A stretch of 15,825 nucleotides of DNA from an uncultured Chlorobiaceae bacterium (lineage in GTDB: Bacteria; Bacteroidota; Chlorobiia; Chlorobiales; Chlorobiaceae). Positions 7,506 to 15,825 of the stretch are shown piece by piece; position 1 is the stretch's first letter; the number at the start of each line of letters is the position of its first letter. The notes beneath the pieces were generated by a model. That model saw only the letters and a program-made list of their open reading frames with translations. It made no database searches and was not told the origin of the DNA. The position numbers and the translations under genes were made by a program. Location of the stretch: contig CAIXCO010000012.1 of the NCBI GenBank assembly GCA_903917955.1, positions 1 through 15,825 of the forward strand, in the 5' to 3' direction.

Positions 7506-7895
7506 TCAATACTTGAGAATTTTGATCTCAATATAGTCCCGGCCAGAGTCACGCCTCCATATTGTAATCTCGACTAATGGCTCTCCGTTAACGATTTCGT
7601 CCAGCACATCGCCACTCAGTGGGCTGTTTCTTACTAACGATTCCAGAGTTGCGCGATTTCGCTTTGAAACAAAGAAGCTATCGCTCTCATCTTCGGGATC
7701 AATGCGACCAAAAACATGAAAGTTTGCCCGGTCTTGCCGAATAATTGCTGCGGGAGATCTTAGACGCTCACCGTAGCTGTTAAAGTGATCCGAACGCCCG
7801 AGACGTGCAGCATAAGAGTCAACCAGGTTGTCAGCAAACGCAGGGGTCGGCTGAAACATGGCGAAAAGTGCAACCAAAAAATAAAGCTTTTTCAT
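7506..7895 (-). CDS. Small secreted protein of unknown function, paired with the M15 peptidase
   Basis: The protein of 129 residues starts with a clear Sec signal peptide (MKKLYFLVALFAMFQPTPAFA, cleavage before DNLVDSY). The mature part is soluble, charged and has no cysteine. It ends in an amphipathic strand-rich tail (PLVEITIWRRDSGRDYIEIK). A Shine-Dalgarno-like GGAGA lies 7 bases before ATG 7895. The stop TGA (7506-7508) directly precedes the possible TTG start of the peptidase gene, so the two are very probably one operon. I do not recognise the family. Its pairing with a peptidoglycan peptidase suggests an envelope role, for example as a partner or regulator of that enzyme, but that is inference from position only. 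Confidence 0.75.
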   Translation of the reverse strand: MKKLYFLVALFAMFQPTPAFADNLVDSYAARLGRSDHFNSYGERLRSPAAIIRQDRANFHVFGRIDPEDESDSFFVSKRNRATLESLVRNSPLSGDVLDEIVNGEPLVEITIWRRDSGRDYIEIKILKY

Positions 7896-8224
7896 AATCG
7901 AATCTCCAACGTTTATTCTTTAAAAATAAAGAGATATCTCAATACGTTGCGCAAGATGATCCGGACGGGAACACTTGCCTGGGTGACTCTTTTTATAAGA
8001 GAGTGTTACCTTCGTCCCGCAGAAAAATGGAGCATTCTTTCTCTGATAAATCAGTTGCTGTAATTTACATATTTTTCCTCATTTATTTCTTGTGCGGTGG
8101 TTGATGATGATTGATTCAAAGCAATTGTTCCTTCATTCGCCTGACATCTCAGCATTCCGGTGGCTATGCTGCGCAGGTCATCCTCTGTAAAGCGAACCGG
8201 ACGAGTATTGCAGGATTCGGTGTG
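7896..8224. other. Intergenic region between the secreted-protein operon and the NRPS genes
   Basis: This 329-base stretch lies between genes that all point to the minus strand. At 7917-7932 TCTTTA and TAAAGA flank AAAA, forming a small hairpin in the leader of the secreted-protein gene, and the perfect 10-bp palindrome GAGATATCTC lies at 7931-7940. An imperfect hairpin lies at about 7982-8010. None has a T-run that would mark a clear intrinsic terminator for the NRPS transcript. I cannot name a promoter with confidence. Bases 8051-8224 hold the open in-frame stretch listed separately. Confidence 0.5.
8051..8224 (-). other. 57-codon open stretch in frame after the NRPS stop codon (possible NRPS remnant)
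   Basis: Immediately after the TAA of the second NRPS gene, the same frame stays open for 57 codons to a TGA at 8051-8053. The text reads like real protein: RPVRFTEDDLRSIATGMLRC, then a Ser/Thr-rich segment and QEINEEKYVNYSN. The only ATG in this frame is internal (MLRCQ...), without a good ribosome-binding site. It may be the former C-terminal tail of the NRPS, cut off by a nonsense change in the linker that follows the last condensation domain, or chance: a random stretch of this length stays open in roughly 5-10% of cases. Confidence 0.35.
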
Positions 8225-11200
8225 TTAAAGAATGCCGCTTTCACGCGAGTGTTTTGTGGCATTGGTCATTTGAGGCTGTGACGTACCGATGGGCCTCCAG
8301 GGTACTGTTTGCTTTTCTTCCGGGGTGAAGAGTTCCAGTTCTGAAAGCGGCGTGTCAGGAGCCTCTTCGAGCGCCTTGACCAGAAGCTCAAGGGTAGAGT
8401 GCATGATGCTGCAAATCCATTCAGGATCAATTGATACGTCAATCTGTACCGTCAGGTCAAGTCCCTCACCAAAATCATCTATGGAGAGGCAGACTGGATA
8501 ATTGCTCTCACCTTCTGTATGCCTGAGCAGTTCAACTCCTTCAAAGTGGAATGTCGCATCATTTTTTTTTGCTGTATGCCGATAGTTCAGCAGTGATGTG
8601 AAGAGCGGTATCGAAGCAGGAACAGCACTGCAGCGCTGAGCCATGCTGAGTGAGGCATATTCGTGACGTATGAGCGCAAGAAGGCGATGCTGGGTCAGTC
8701 GAAGAGTTTCGGCAACCGTTTGCGCATCGCATGTCAGGCGAAGGGGGAGCGTGTTGATGAAGATGCCGACTGCCCGCTCAACTCCGGCACCTCCATGCAT
8801 GCGTCCTGTCAATACGGTTCCGAAAACAATATCCTTCTGATTGCAGCAGCGGGAAAGGAGGAGTGCCCAGGCAAGATGGCAGATGGCGGCTGGCGTCGCA
8901 CTGAAGTGACGAGCTACTGCGCGAAGCTGGAGTGTTAGATCATTTGACAGTTCCCTGTGCGACTCCACAATTGTTGAACCGTCACCGTTTACATCAAGCA
9001 GTCCGAATGGAGCTGTAGGGTTGTTAATATCACCCAGCATTTCGCAAAAAAACGGTTCTGAGCTCCCCGATTTATTTCTTTCGTGTAATTGGGCAATGAA
9101 ATTGCGGAAGGGTACTGGTGCCGGAAGGCGCTCGAATGTGCCATCAATATGTGCAGTTATTTCATCAAGCATCACCATCAGCGTCGTGTAATCCATTATC
9201 AGATGGTGAGAGACAAGAAGCATCAGCCAGCGCTCACCATCCTGTGCAAGTGCTATCCGAAGCAAGGGCGGACGTGCCAGATCAAGACGGTTCTGGCGCG
9301 GAAAAGCGTTCATCAACTGATCGGCAATCAATCCATTATTTTCATGGAAATCCAGTTGTTCAACCATCAGCGCGCCATGACGCCAGACAACCTGAACCGG
9401 TTCCGGCAAGGGGCCCCATACAATTGATGTCCTGAGCATGTCATGGCGCTCAATAACAGACCGCAGGGCAGCAGTAAATATATCGGCACGAGCAAGACTG
9501 TCTACTGCAAAAAGATGACGACTCATGTAGGAGTCACCATTTTTTTGCAGCCTGGAATGAAAGTACATGCCTTCCTGGAGCGGTGTCAGGGGATAGATAT
9601 CCTGTATGTTGCCGGCTCCGCCTTCAACAGTTGTCAGAATGTGATCGATCTCTGCCTGTGAAAGGTGAATCAGGGGAAGAAGATCAGGAGTTATTCTGTT
9701 CGTGCCTGGAAGAATACTGTTGACAGGAATTGGAAGAAGCGGTTCGCTGCAATGGCCGGATGAACGGATTCGTTCTGCAAGTTCAACGGGTGTTGGAGCT
9801 TCAAAGAGCCAGCGGACTGGAATGCTGATGCCTGCCGCATCGAGGAGAATGGCCGTGAATCTGGCGGCAGAGAGTGACTCTCCGCCCAGCTCGAAAAAGT
9901 TGTCATGGATGCCGCAGTTTTTCTGATGCAGCGCCTTGGCCCAGAGGTCGACCAGAAGTTCTTCCATATCATCGTGCGGGGACGCGGCGGAATTATTGGC
10001 TGGCATGTCGTCCGGTTCGGGAAGTGATTTTCTGTCGACTTTGCCGTTGGCGGTCAGCGGCATTGATTCCAGAAAAACAAAAGCTGAGGGTAGCATGTAA
10101 TCAGGAAGCGTGCCTTTGAGGAAGCTCCGGATCTCAGCGATCGTGGGCCGCTGCAAGTGAGATGTCACAAGGTAGGCTGTAAGTTGTTGCTGACTGGACG
10201 CATCTCTTCGGGCAATGACCACGGCCGAGTAAATGGATGGATGGGCAGTGAGTGCCGATTCTATTTCACCGGGTTCAATGCGAAATCCGCGGATTTTGAC
10301 CTGATGGTCGAGACGACCGAGAAACTCAAGGTTGCCGTCCGCCCGATATCGGACGAGGTCGCCGCTTTTATAGAGCCGGGCACCGGGCTCAATGGAAAAC
10401 GGATCGGGAATGAACTTTTCAGCCGTAAGTTCGGGACGGTTCAGATATCCTCTTGCCAGACCGATGCCGCCGATATGGAGTTCTCCAGTTTTGCCTGTCG
10501 GGGTCGGGTGCAGATTTCGGTCAAGCACGTAGAGCCTTGTGTTTGCTATGGGTTTGCCGACGGGAAGAGGCTCGTCAGTCAGGATGTCGGCGTGGCTGCA
10601 CTCAGCAATGGTGGCGCAGACCGTTGTTTCGGTCGGACCATAGGCGTTGAAGAATCGTTGTCCTTTCGACCAGAAGGAGGCCAGAGCCGGGGGGCATGGT
10701 TCGCCGGCTACGACAAGCACCTCCAGGGCTGGCAAAGGTTTGCGGGGCAGGAGGGCAAGAGCTGTCGGCGGCAGGGTCAGATGGGTGATGGCCGCTTCAT
10801 CAAGATAGTTAAGCAACGATGGCCCTGGAAAGCGTTGTTCTTCATCCGGGAGATGCAGTTCGGCCCCGGAACAAAGTGCCATTGCGATCTCTGAAACTGA
10901 TGCGTCGAAGCTGAAGGAGGCAAACTGGAGCACCCTGCTTCTTGAGGTCAGGCCGAAGGCGGAGATCTGGGCCAGTACCATATTGCTCAGCCCGCGATGT
11001 GTAATTGCGACCCCTTTTGGAACACCGGTTGAGCCTGAAGTGTAGATGATGTAGGCGAGCTGTTGCTGGCTGAGGGCAAGATCGGGATTATGTTTCGCTT
11101 GTGATGCGATAGATGTCTGACAGGAATCAATGCAAAGGGTATGTGCTGTGGTAAACGGCAGTTGTTTGAGCAGTGATTGGCGTGTGATGAGCAGTTTGGC

Positions 11201-12892
11201 TCCGGAATCTTCAAGCATGAAGGCGAGACGTTCGGCAGGATAGGAGGGATCAAGGGGCAGATAGCATCCACCGGCCTTGAGTACGGCTATCATAGCGACA
11301 ATCATCTCCGGAGAGCGATCCAGCGCAATGGCGATCGGGGCATCACTCTGCCCATAGAGTGCAATCATGGCGTGTGCCAACTGATTGGCCCTTGTGTTGA
11401 GATCAGCGTAACAGAGCCTCACGTTCTGAAAAACCAGAGCCGTAGCCTCCGCGCTTCCGGTTGCTTGAGATTCGAAGAGTTGATGGAGTAATTTTTCCGG
11501 CCTAGGCCCTTCTGTAGCGTTCCAGTTGATGAGTAACTGTTCTTTTTCAGCAGGCGGCAGCATATCAAGAGTGCTTATCCGCTCTTCCGGGTTGGCAAGT
11601 ACTGCGTCAATTAACTGCAATAGTCGAGCCTGTATGCACTCTATTTCAGGCGCATCAAAATAGGCTTTGTTGTAGCCTAAATCAAACTGGATCTCCTCGT
11701 TTTCGGAGAAATCAAGCATATATATGACGAGAGGAATCTGTTCAAAATCATGAATATTCCAGATTGTTTCACCGACGGGAATAGATCCGAAACTGAACGA
11801 ATAGTCCTCTTTTTCCAGAGAAAAGCCGAGGTCAAACACTCTTTTTCTGCCTTTCTGTAACACTCCTGACAGACGATTGATCTCGCTTAACGGGAGGCGT
11901 TGATGGCGATAGCTTTGCCGCAAGGTTCTTGAGACAGCCTTGATCAGTTCGGTAAAGCTGATCTCATTGCCATAGCTGAATCGTTCAGGAATAATACGGA
12001 CAAACAGTCCTATGGTTTTTTTGAACCCAGGTGAGTTTCTGTTCAGTACCGGTAATCCGATGACACACTCATCCTGTTCCTGGGCCCTGGTGAAGTAGAC
12101 ATAGAGAATACCGATCATCACGTGGACGAGGGATACGGAGTGCAATTCGGCCACCCTCTCAAGTCGTTCATAGTGTTTGCGGGGAAGATGTCCGATGAGA
12201 ACCCCTCCAGGAACGGCTTCCGTGCTCCCGCTGTATCTGCTTCGAGCAGAAAAGAGGGGTGCGGGCAGCGGCGTAAATTTTTTCCGCCAGTATTGCCGGT
12301 GATCTTCAAGCTTGTCCGGGTCAGGGGTCGAGGCATCGTGACGGAGGAAGTCACAGTATGAAATCTCCGGTCTGAAGGGGAGTGGCTGGCCGTTTAAAAG
12401 GGCGTTGTAATGTGCTGCAACGCGATGGGCAACAAGATTCATGGCCCGACCATCAATAGCGATATGGTGATAGAGGTGCGCCCAGAAATAGCGATGTTCC
12501 GAAAGTTTATAAAGGCTGTTTCGGAAAAGGGGCTTTTCTAAAATCCGGAACGGTTGGTTGTGGATGTTCCTTATGCACCGGAGAGCGTATTGCTGCGGGT
12601 CGCGTTCAATGGAACAATCAACAAGAGTGATGTTGACATTTTCCATGTCGGGAAATGACTGGAAAGGGATGCTGTCCCGCTCGGTCAATACCATGCGCAT
12701 CGCATCATTTTCCTTTATGAGCAGCGTGAATGCCTGTCTGAAAAGATGCAGGTCGAGCTTTCCATTGATCTCGCAATAGCATCCAACGTTGTAAAGCGGT
12801 GTATCTGGAAACAGGAAGTGGTCGAACCAGATTTCACGCTGAACCGATGAGAGCGGATAAAGCTGAGGTGTCCGCTCAAGTGGATTATTCAT
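8225..12892 (-). CDS. Nonribosomal peptide synthetase, C-A-T-C (second protein of the pair)
   Basis: The protein has 1555 residues. Residues about 8-455 form a condensation domain with intact HHIAIDG (142-148); its start (YPLSSVQREIWF, PLYNVGCYCEINGKLD) resembles EntF-like or starter-type C domains. Residues about 467-960 form an adenylation domain with YTSGSTGVPKG (617-627), NAYGPTETT, GELHIGGIGLARGYLNRP, YKSGDLVRY and NGKVDRK. The pocket residues read DASTVAAVCK, a code I know as a tyrosine type (Phe/Tyr pocket class). Residues about 975-1045 are a carrier domain with LGGESL (phosphopantetheine Ser1006). Residues about 1090-1530 form a second C domain that starts with VEGGAGNIQDIYPLTPLQEG, like dual condensation/epimerisation domains. 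Its active-site motif reads HHLIMDY (1229-1235) rather than HHxxxDG. The protein stops about 25 residues after this domain, with no thioesterase or reductase. ATG 12892 overlaps the upstream stop codon by ATGA, indicating coupled translation. Confidence 0.95.
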   Translation of the reverse strand: MNNPLERTPQLYPLSSVQREIWFDHFLFPDTPLYNVGCYCEINGKLDLHLFRQAFTLLIKENDAMRMVLTERDSIPFQSFPDMENVNITLVDCSIERDPQQYALRCIRNIHNQPFRILEKPLFRNSLYKLSEHRYFWAHLYHHIAIDGRAMNLVAHRVAAHYNALLNGQPLPFRPEISYCDFLRHDASTPDPDKLEDHRQYWRKKFTPLPAPLFSARSRYSGSTEAVPGGVLIGHLPRKHYERLERVAELHSVSLVHVMIGILYVYFTRAQEQDECVIGLPVLNRNSPGFKKTIGLFVRIIPERFSYGNEISFTELIKAVSRTLRQSYRHQRLPLSEINRLSGVLQKGRKRVFDLGFSLEKEDYSFSFGSIPVGETIWNIHDFEQIPLVIYMLDFSENEEIQFDLGYNKAYFDAPEIECIQARLLQLIDAVLANPEERISTLDMLPPAEKEQLLINWNATEGPRPEKLLHQLFESQATGSAEATALVFQNVRLCYADLNTRANQLAHAMIALYGQSDAPIAIALDRSPEMIVAMIAVLKAGGCYLPLDPSYPAERLAFMLEDSGAKLLITRQSLLKQLPFTTAHTLCIDSCQTSIASQAKHNPDLALSQQQLAYIIYTSGSTGVPKGVAITHRGLSNMVLAQISAFGLTSRSRVLQFASFSFDASVSEIAMALCSGAELHLPDEEQRFPGPSLLNYLDEAAITHLTLPPTALALLPRKPLPALEVLVVAGEPCPPALASFWSKGQRFFNAYGPTETTVCATIAECSHADILTDEPLPVGKPIANTRLYVLDRNLHPTPTGKTGELHIGGIGLARGYLNRPELTAEKFIPDPFSIEPGARLYKSGDLVRYRADGNLEFLGRLDHQVKIRGFRIEPGEIESALTAHPSIYSAVVIARRDASSQQQLTAYLVTSHLQRPTIAEIRSFLKGTLPDYMLPSAFVFLESMPLTANGKVDRKSLPEPDDMPANNSAASPHDDMEELLVDLWAKALHQKNCGIHDNFFELGGESLSAARFTAILLDAAGISIPVRWLFEAPTPVELAERIRSSGHCSEPLLPIPVNSILPGTNRITPDLLPLIHLSQAEIDHILTTVEGGAGNIQDIYPLTPLQEGMYFHSRLQKNGDSYMSRHLFAVDSLARADIFTAALRSVIERHDMLRTSIVWGPLPEPVQVVWRHGALMVEQLDFHENNGLIADQLMNAFPRQNRLDLARPPLLRIALAQDGERWLMLLVSHHLIMDYTTLMVMLDEITAHIDGTFERLPAPVPFRNFIAQLHERNKSGSSEPFFCEMLGDINNPTAPFGLLDVNGDGSTIVESHRELSNDLTLQLRAVARHFSATPAAICHLAWALLLSRCCNQKDIVFGTVLTGRMHGGAGVERAVGIFINTLPLRLTCDAQTVAETLRLTQHRLLALIRHEYASLSMAQRCSAVPASIPLFTSLLNYRHTAKKNDATFHFEGVELLRHTEGESNYPVCLSIDDFGEGLDLTVQIDVSIDPEWICSIMHSTLELLVKALEEAPDTPLSELELFTPEEKQTVPWRPIGTSQPQMTNATKHSRESGIL

Positions 12893-15825
12893 GGCTTTTC
12901 ACTCCCGGAACCAGCCGCTGCTGAATTTTCGATGCAGAGATGGCGGGCTAATTGAATGAAATAGGATAGCCATCGTTCGATGGTCAGCGGATCAAGAATA
13001 TCGGTATCGTATTCTATCATCAGCTCGGTTTTTTCTTCCTGGTCAACATAAAAGAGGAGCAAATCATGCTTGGCAGTTTTTGTATAAATTACCTCTTCAA
13101 GTGAACGGGCAAAAGAGGCACTGATATCCGGAGCCGGAGGAAAAATGAGTGCCGTGTTGAGCGGCTCAAACCGCTGGTACTCAAAGACCACATTGATAAG
13201 AGGCTGCCGGTTTCCGGCACGTTTTGGCGCCAGATCTCGAATCAGGCAGTCGAAGGGATAATCACGATGCTTGAGGGCTTCCATAAGCGTTTTGTGAACA
13301 AGGTTCAAAAGGCTGTCAAACTCAATCTCCTGATCAAGTTTGACGCGGATGGGCAAAACATTGACAAAAAACCCGATCAGACCTTCCAGTTCAGCGCGGT
13401 CGCGTCCTGCAACACCCATTCCGATGACCATTTCGCTCTGGCGGGTCAGGCGAAAGAGAAGGGCGGAAAAAAGGGTCAGCCCAAGTGCAGCCATGCTCAC
13501 GCCGTTGTGCAGTGCAATCTGCTGAAGTGCCTTGGCGGTCTCCTGCGGCAGCTCTTTTTTTAAGATGGCACCCTTGTTCGTAGGGATATCAGGCAACGGT
13601 CGATCACAGGGAAGTTCAATCTGTCCAGGAGCACCCTCCAGGGTGTTTTTCCACCAGCTTGCTCTCTCTGACCAGTCTCGGGTTCGCTGCCAAAGCGCAT
13701 AATCGCGAACGGTGATCGGCAACGGGGGAAATTCTGCCCTTGTTCCATTCGCTGCAGCGGAATACGACTGCTGCAATTCACGTAAAAAAACACGTGATGA
13801 CCAGCCGTCATTAACGATGTGGTGTGTTATGATGAGAATGAGTGTCTGCTCTTTTGAAATGCGTATCACTCTGACGCGCAGCAGAGGAGGTTTATTGAGA
13901 TTGAAGGGTTGCGAAACCTCCTTTTCCGTCAATCGGAGCGCTTCGACTGACGGGTTGGCATACATGCTCAGATCATCTTCATGCCATCCGATGGTTATTG
14001 CTTCAACAGGTTCGATTTGACGAACAATTATGCCATCTCGTTCTTCGAATCCGGTACGAAGAGATTCATGACGCTCAACAAGCACCAGAAGTGCCTCATG
14101 AAGCGTTTCGGCATTAAAATCGGTTCCTGCACGGAAAAAGAAGGTCATGTTGTAGGCAGCAGAAGTCGCATCAAGAGTGTTTACCAGATAGAGCCGCTCT
14201 TCAGCGTGGCTTGCAAAAGGAAATGCGGTTTTCGGAGCGCGTGGTATGCTGAACTCTGCGGTATCATTGTGTTTGCCGGCCTCAATGCATGAGGCAAGCC
14301 CGGCGACGGTGGGAGTGGCAAAAAAGTCGTTGATGGTGAGCCGGATGCCGGAACGCTGGGCGATACGGTTGATGGCCTTGATGATGATGAGGCTGTGACC
14401 GCCAAGGTCAAGAAAACTTATGTTGCGATCTTCTACAGGACGTTGGAAGATTTCGGAAAAAACCTCGGCAACCATCTTTTCGGTTTCGCTTGAAGGTAAT
14501 CCTCCGGACGAGGTATTACTGTCGGATATGATCTCTCCGTTATCCGCGTCCAGATTGAGCTGGATGCGGTCAAGTTTGCCATTGGAATTGACTGGCAGGT
14601 GAGTGAGCCTGATGAAACGGGCAGGCACCATATAGGATGGAATGCGATGCATAAGCCAGGAACGAAGTTTGGTAGCCACAAGTGTTTCATCCCTCGGAAG
14701 TAAACAGGCAATGAGTTCACCTGCTTCCTGTCGAAAGAGAACCGCAGCTCCGGCTACTGACGGGTGTTGTAAAAGTGCCTCTTCAATTTCACCCGGCTCG
14801 ATACGGAAGCCTCTGAGTTTGATTTGACCATCCTTGCGTCCTGCGAATTCAAGAACACCGTCCCGCCTCCATCGTCCCAGATCGCCGGTTCGATAGTAAT
14901 AGATACCATCCTCTCCGTAAAAAAATCTCTCAACCGTCAGCTCCGGACGGTTCAAATAGCCATCGGCAACCCCTTCACCGCCGGTTACAATTTCACCCCA
15001 TATACCGATCGGGACTTTCTGATCGTTTTTGTCGAGTACTCGTACTATGGTTTGAGGGAGAGGACGGCCGATAGGTAAACTCTCTTTTTTTAGATCTTCA
15101 TGACAGACTTTATGGACAGTTGTAAATGTTGTGTTTTCAGTTGGGCCGTAACCATTGAAAAATGCAGTTTCAGGAGAGGCTTTCATGACTCGGCGCATAA
15201 GCTCCGCACTCATGGCCTCTCCGCCGGCGATGACCGCCCTTAGGGTGGAAAAACTTTCAGGAACTACTTCTGCCTGCCGGTGAAAGAGGCCGGTAGGCAT
15301 TGCCAGGATGCTGATGTTCAGAAGCTTCAGCTTTTCTGCGAGAGTAGCCGGATCAAGAATGTCGTTACGATCAGCAATGAAGAGCTGGCTCCCGCTGAGA
15401 AGCGCGCCCCAGAGGTCATAGGTTGAAAGATCAAACGCAAAAGATGAAACCTGAAGGATGCGGTCGATTGGCTTGAATGTTATAGAGTTGTCATACATGA
15501 CGAGGCGGATGATCGAGTGTTCGAATATCCTTACCCCTTTCGGTATACCTGTGGAGCCTGAGGTGTACATAAGATAGGCAAGCAGGTCGTCCCGACGGTT
15601 TGTTTCAGGAGGGGGGCTGCAGAGTAGAGCCATTTTTTCTGCATCAATGGTAACATATTTTATCTGCATCTCTCCCTCAGCGCCGTATCCTGCATCATCT
15701 ATCAAGGCGGCTTCTGCCAATGCCTTGCGACCGGCTGCGTCAGCAATCACTACCCGGCACTGTGCATCAGCAAGAATCCATGCAATACGGCGCGGCGGAT
15801 ACGATGGATCAAGAGGCAGATAACA
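12889..15825 (-). CDS. Nonribosomal peptide synthetase, A-T-C (5' end outside window)
   Basis: The frame enters from the window edge, already inside an adenylation domain (first residues CYLPLDPSYPPRRIAWILAD), and gives 978 residues; no start codon in view is real. The A domain shows YTSGSTGIPKG (about residue 87), FDLSTYDLWGALLSG, NGYGPTENTTF, GVADGYLNRPE, YRTGDLGRW and NSNGKLDR. The pocket residues read DLYAIGGTFK; the GGTFK end is shared with aliphatic (valine-type) codes, but I do not know the whole code. A carrier domain follows with LGGHSL (Ser478), then an LCL-type condensation domain (about 526-950) starting FPFASHAEERLYLV, with intact HHIVNDG (668-674). The protein ends shortly after this domain in SAAAGSGSEKP, with no A-T pair. 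Its TGA (12889-12891) overlaps the ATG of the next NRPS gene, so the two are in one operon. The LCL type implies joining to an L-residue donor. Confidence 0.95.
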   Translation of the reverse strand, partial: CYLPLDPSYPPRRIAWILADAQCRVVIADAAGRKALAEAALIDDAGYGAEGEMQIKYVTIDAEKMALLCSPPPETNRRDDLLAYLMYTSGSTGIPKGVRIFEHSIIRLVMYDNSITFKPIDRILQVSSFAFDLSTYDLWGALLSGSQLFIADRNDILDPATLAEKLKLLNISILAMPTGLFHRQAEVVPESFSTLRAVIAGGEAMSAELMRRVMKASPETAFFNGYGPTENTTFTTVHKVCHEDLKKESLPIGRPLPQTIVRVLDKNDQKVPIGIWGEIVTGGEGVADGYLNRPELTVERFFYGEDGIYYYRTGDLGRWRRDGVLEFAGRKDGQIKLRGFRIEPGEIEEALLQHPSVAGAAVLFRQEAGELIACLLPRDETLVATKLRSWLMHRIPSYMVPARFIRLTHLPVNSNGKLDRIQLNLDADNGEIISDSNTSSGGLPSSETEKMVAEVFSEIFQRPVEDRNISFLDLGGHSLIIIKAINRIAQRSGIRLTINDFFATPTVAGLASCIEAGKHNDTAEFSIPRAPKTAFPFASHAEERLYLVNTLDATSAAYNMTFFFRAGTDFNAETLHEALLVLVERHESLRTGFEERDGIIVRQIEPVEAITIGWHEDDLSMYANPSVEALRLTEKEVSQPFNLNKPPLLRVRVIRISKEQTLILIITHHIVNDGWSSRVFLRELQQSYSAAANGTRAEFPPLPITVRDYALWQRTRDWSERASWWKNTLEGAPGQIELPCDRPLPDIPTNKGAILKKELPQETAKALQQIALHNGVSMAALGLTLFSALLFRLTRQSEMVIGMGVAGRDRAELEGLIGFFVNVLPIRVKLDQEIEFDSLLNLVHKTLMEALKHRDYPFDCLIRDLAPKRAGNRQPLINVVFEYQRFEPLNTALIFPPAPDISASFARSLEEVIYTKTAKHDLLLFYVDQEEKTELMIEYDTDILDPLTIERWLSYFIQLARHLCIENSAAAGSGSEKP

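Noticed and set aside
10157..10894. Long plus-strand open frame of 245 codons inside the NRPS gene
   Set aside because: It lies antisense to the adenylation domain, whose motifs are intact on the minus strand. GC-rich coding DNA often leaves such shadow frames; the translation shows no family features.
1..15825. CRISPR arrays, tRNA or rRNA genes, insertion sequences, phage genes
   Set aside because: I saw no regularly spaced repeats, no cloverleaf or rRNA sequence, no transposase or integrase and no target-site duplications in the window.

Overview
The window most resembles accessory DNA of a green sulfur bacterium (Chlorobiota, Chlorobium/Pelodictyon-like). The impression rests on the style of the ClC and NhaD proteins and on the mix of a giant adhesin, ion transporters and an NRPS. 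It is from memory of protein families only, with no database search, and is held at moderate confidence.

Layout. (1) 1-1400, minus strand: the N-terminal 466 codons of a very large repeat adhesin that resembles LapA-type proteins (retention-module-like start, Pro-rich linker, then VCBS/T1SS-143-like repeats). (2) 1401-2101: an AT-rich, gene-poor gap. (3) 2102-6652, plus strand: an ion-transport block with a VIT1/CCC1-type Fe/Mn transporter, a 36-codon scrap matching the first membrane segment of NhaD, a broken ClC chloride channel/antiporter gene, an intact NhaD-type Na+/H+ antiporter and an unrecognised 128-residue protein. (4) 6653-6700: a perfect 17-bp inverted repeat at the meeting point of two convergent transcription units. 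(5) 6684-7895, minus strand: a secreted 129-residue protein followed by an M15-type D-Ala-D-Ala carboxypeptidase-like exoenzyme. (6) 7896-8224: a gap that contains a 57-codon open stretch in frame with the NRPS stop. (7) 8225-15825, minus strand: two NRPS genes joined by an ATGA overlap. The upstream one (A-T-C) runs off the window edge; the downstream one is C-A-T-C.

How the genes work together. The ion block is probably concerned with metal and Na+/H+/Cl- homeostasis, but it has been rearranged: an nhaD fragment sits upstream of a ClC gene that carries a stop codon, a deletion of the selectivity-filter segment and a frameshift. The NRPS proteins would act in the order A-T-C then C-A-T-C. 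The readable pocket code in the second protein (DASTVAAVCK) points to tyrosine or another aromatic residue; the first (DLYAIGGTFK) has an aliphatic-type tail but is not a code I recognise. Both proteins end in a condensation domain with no adenylation-carrier pair after it, and there is no thioesterase or reductase in view. The assembly line is therefore incomplete in this window, uses partners in trans, releases its product unusually, or is decaying. The most unusual points are the tandem/terminal C domains, the odd HHxxxDY motif of the last one, and the evidence for rearrangement in the transporter block.
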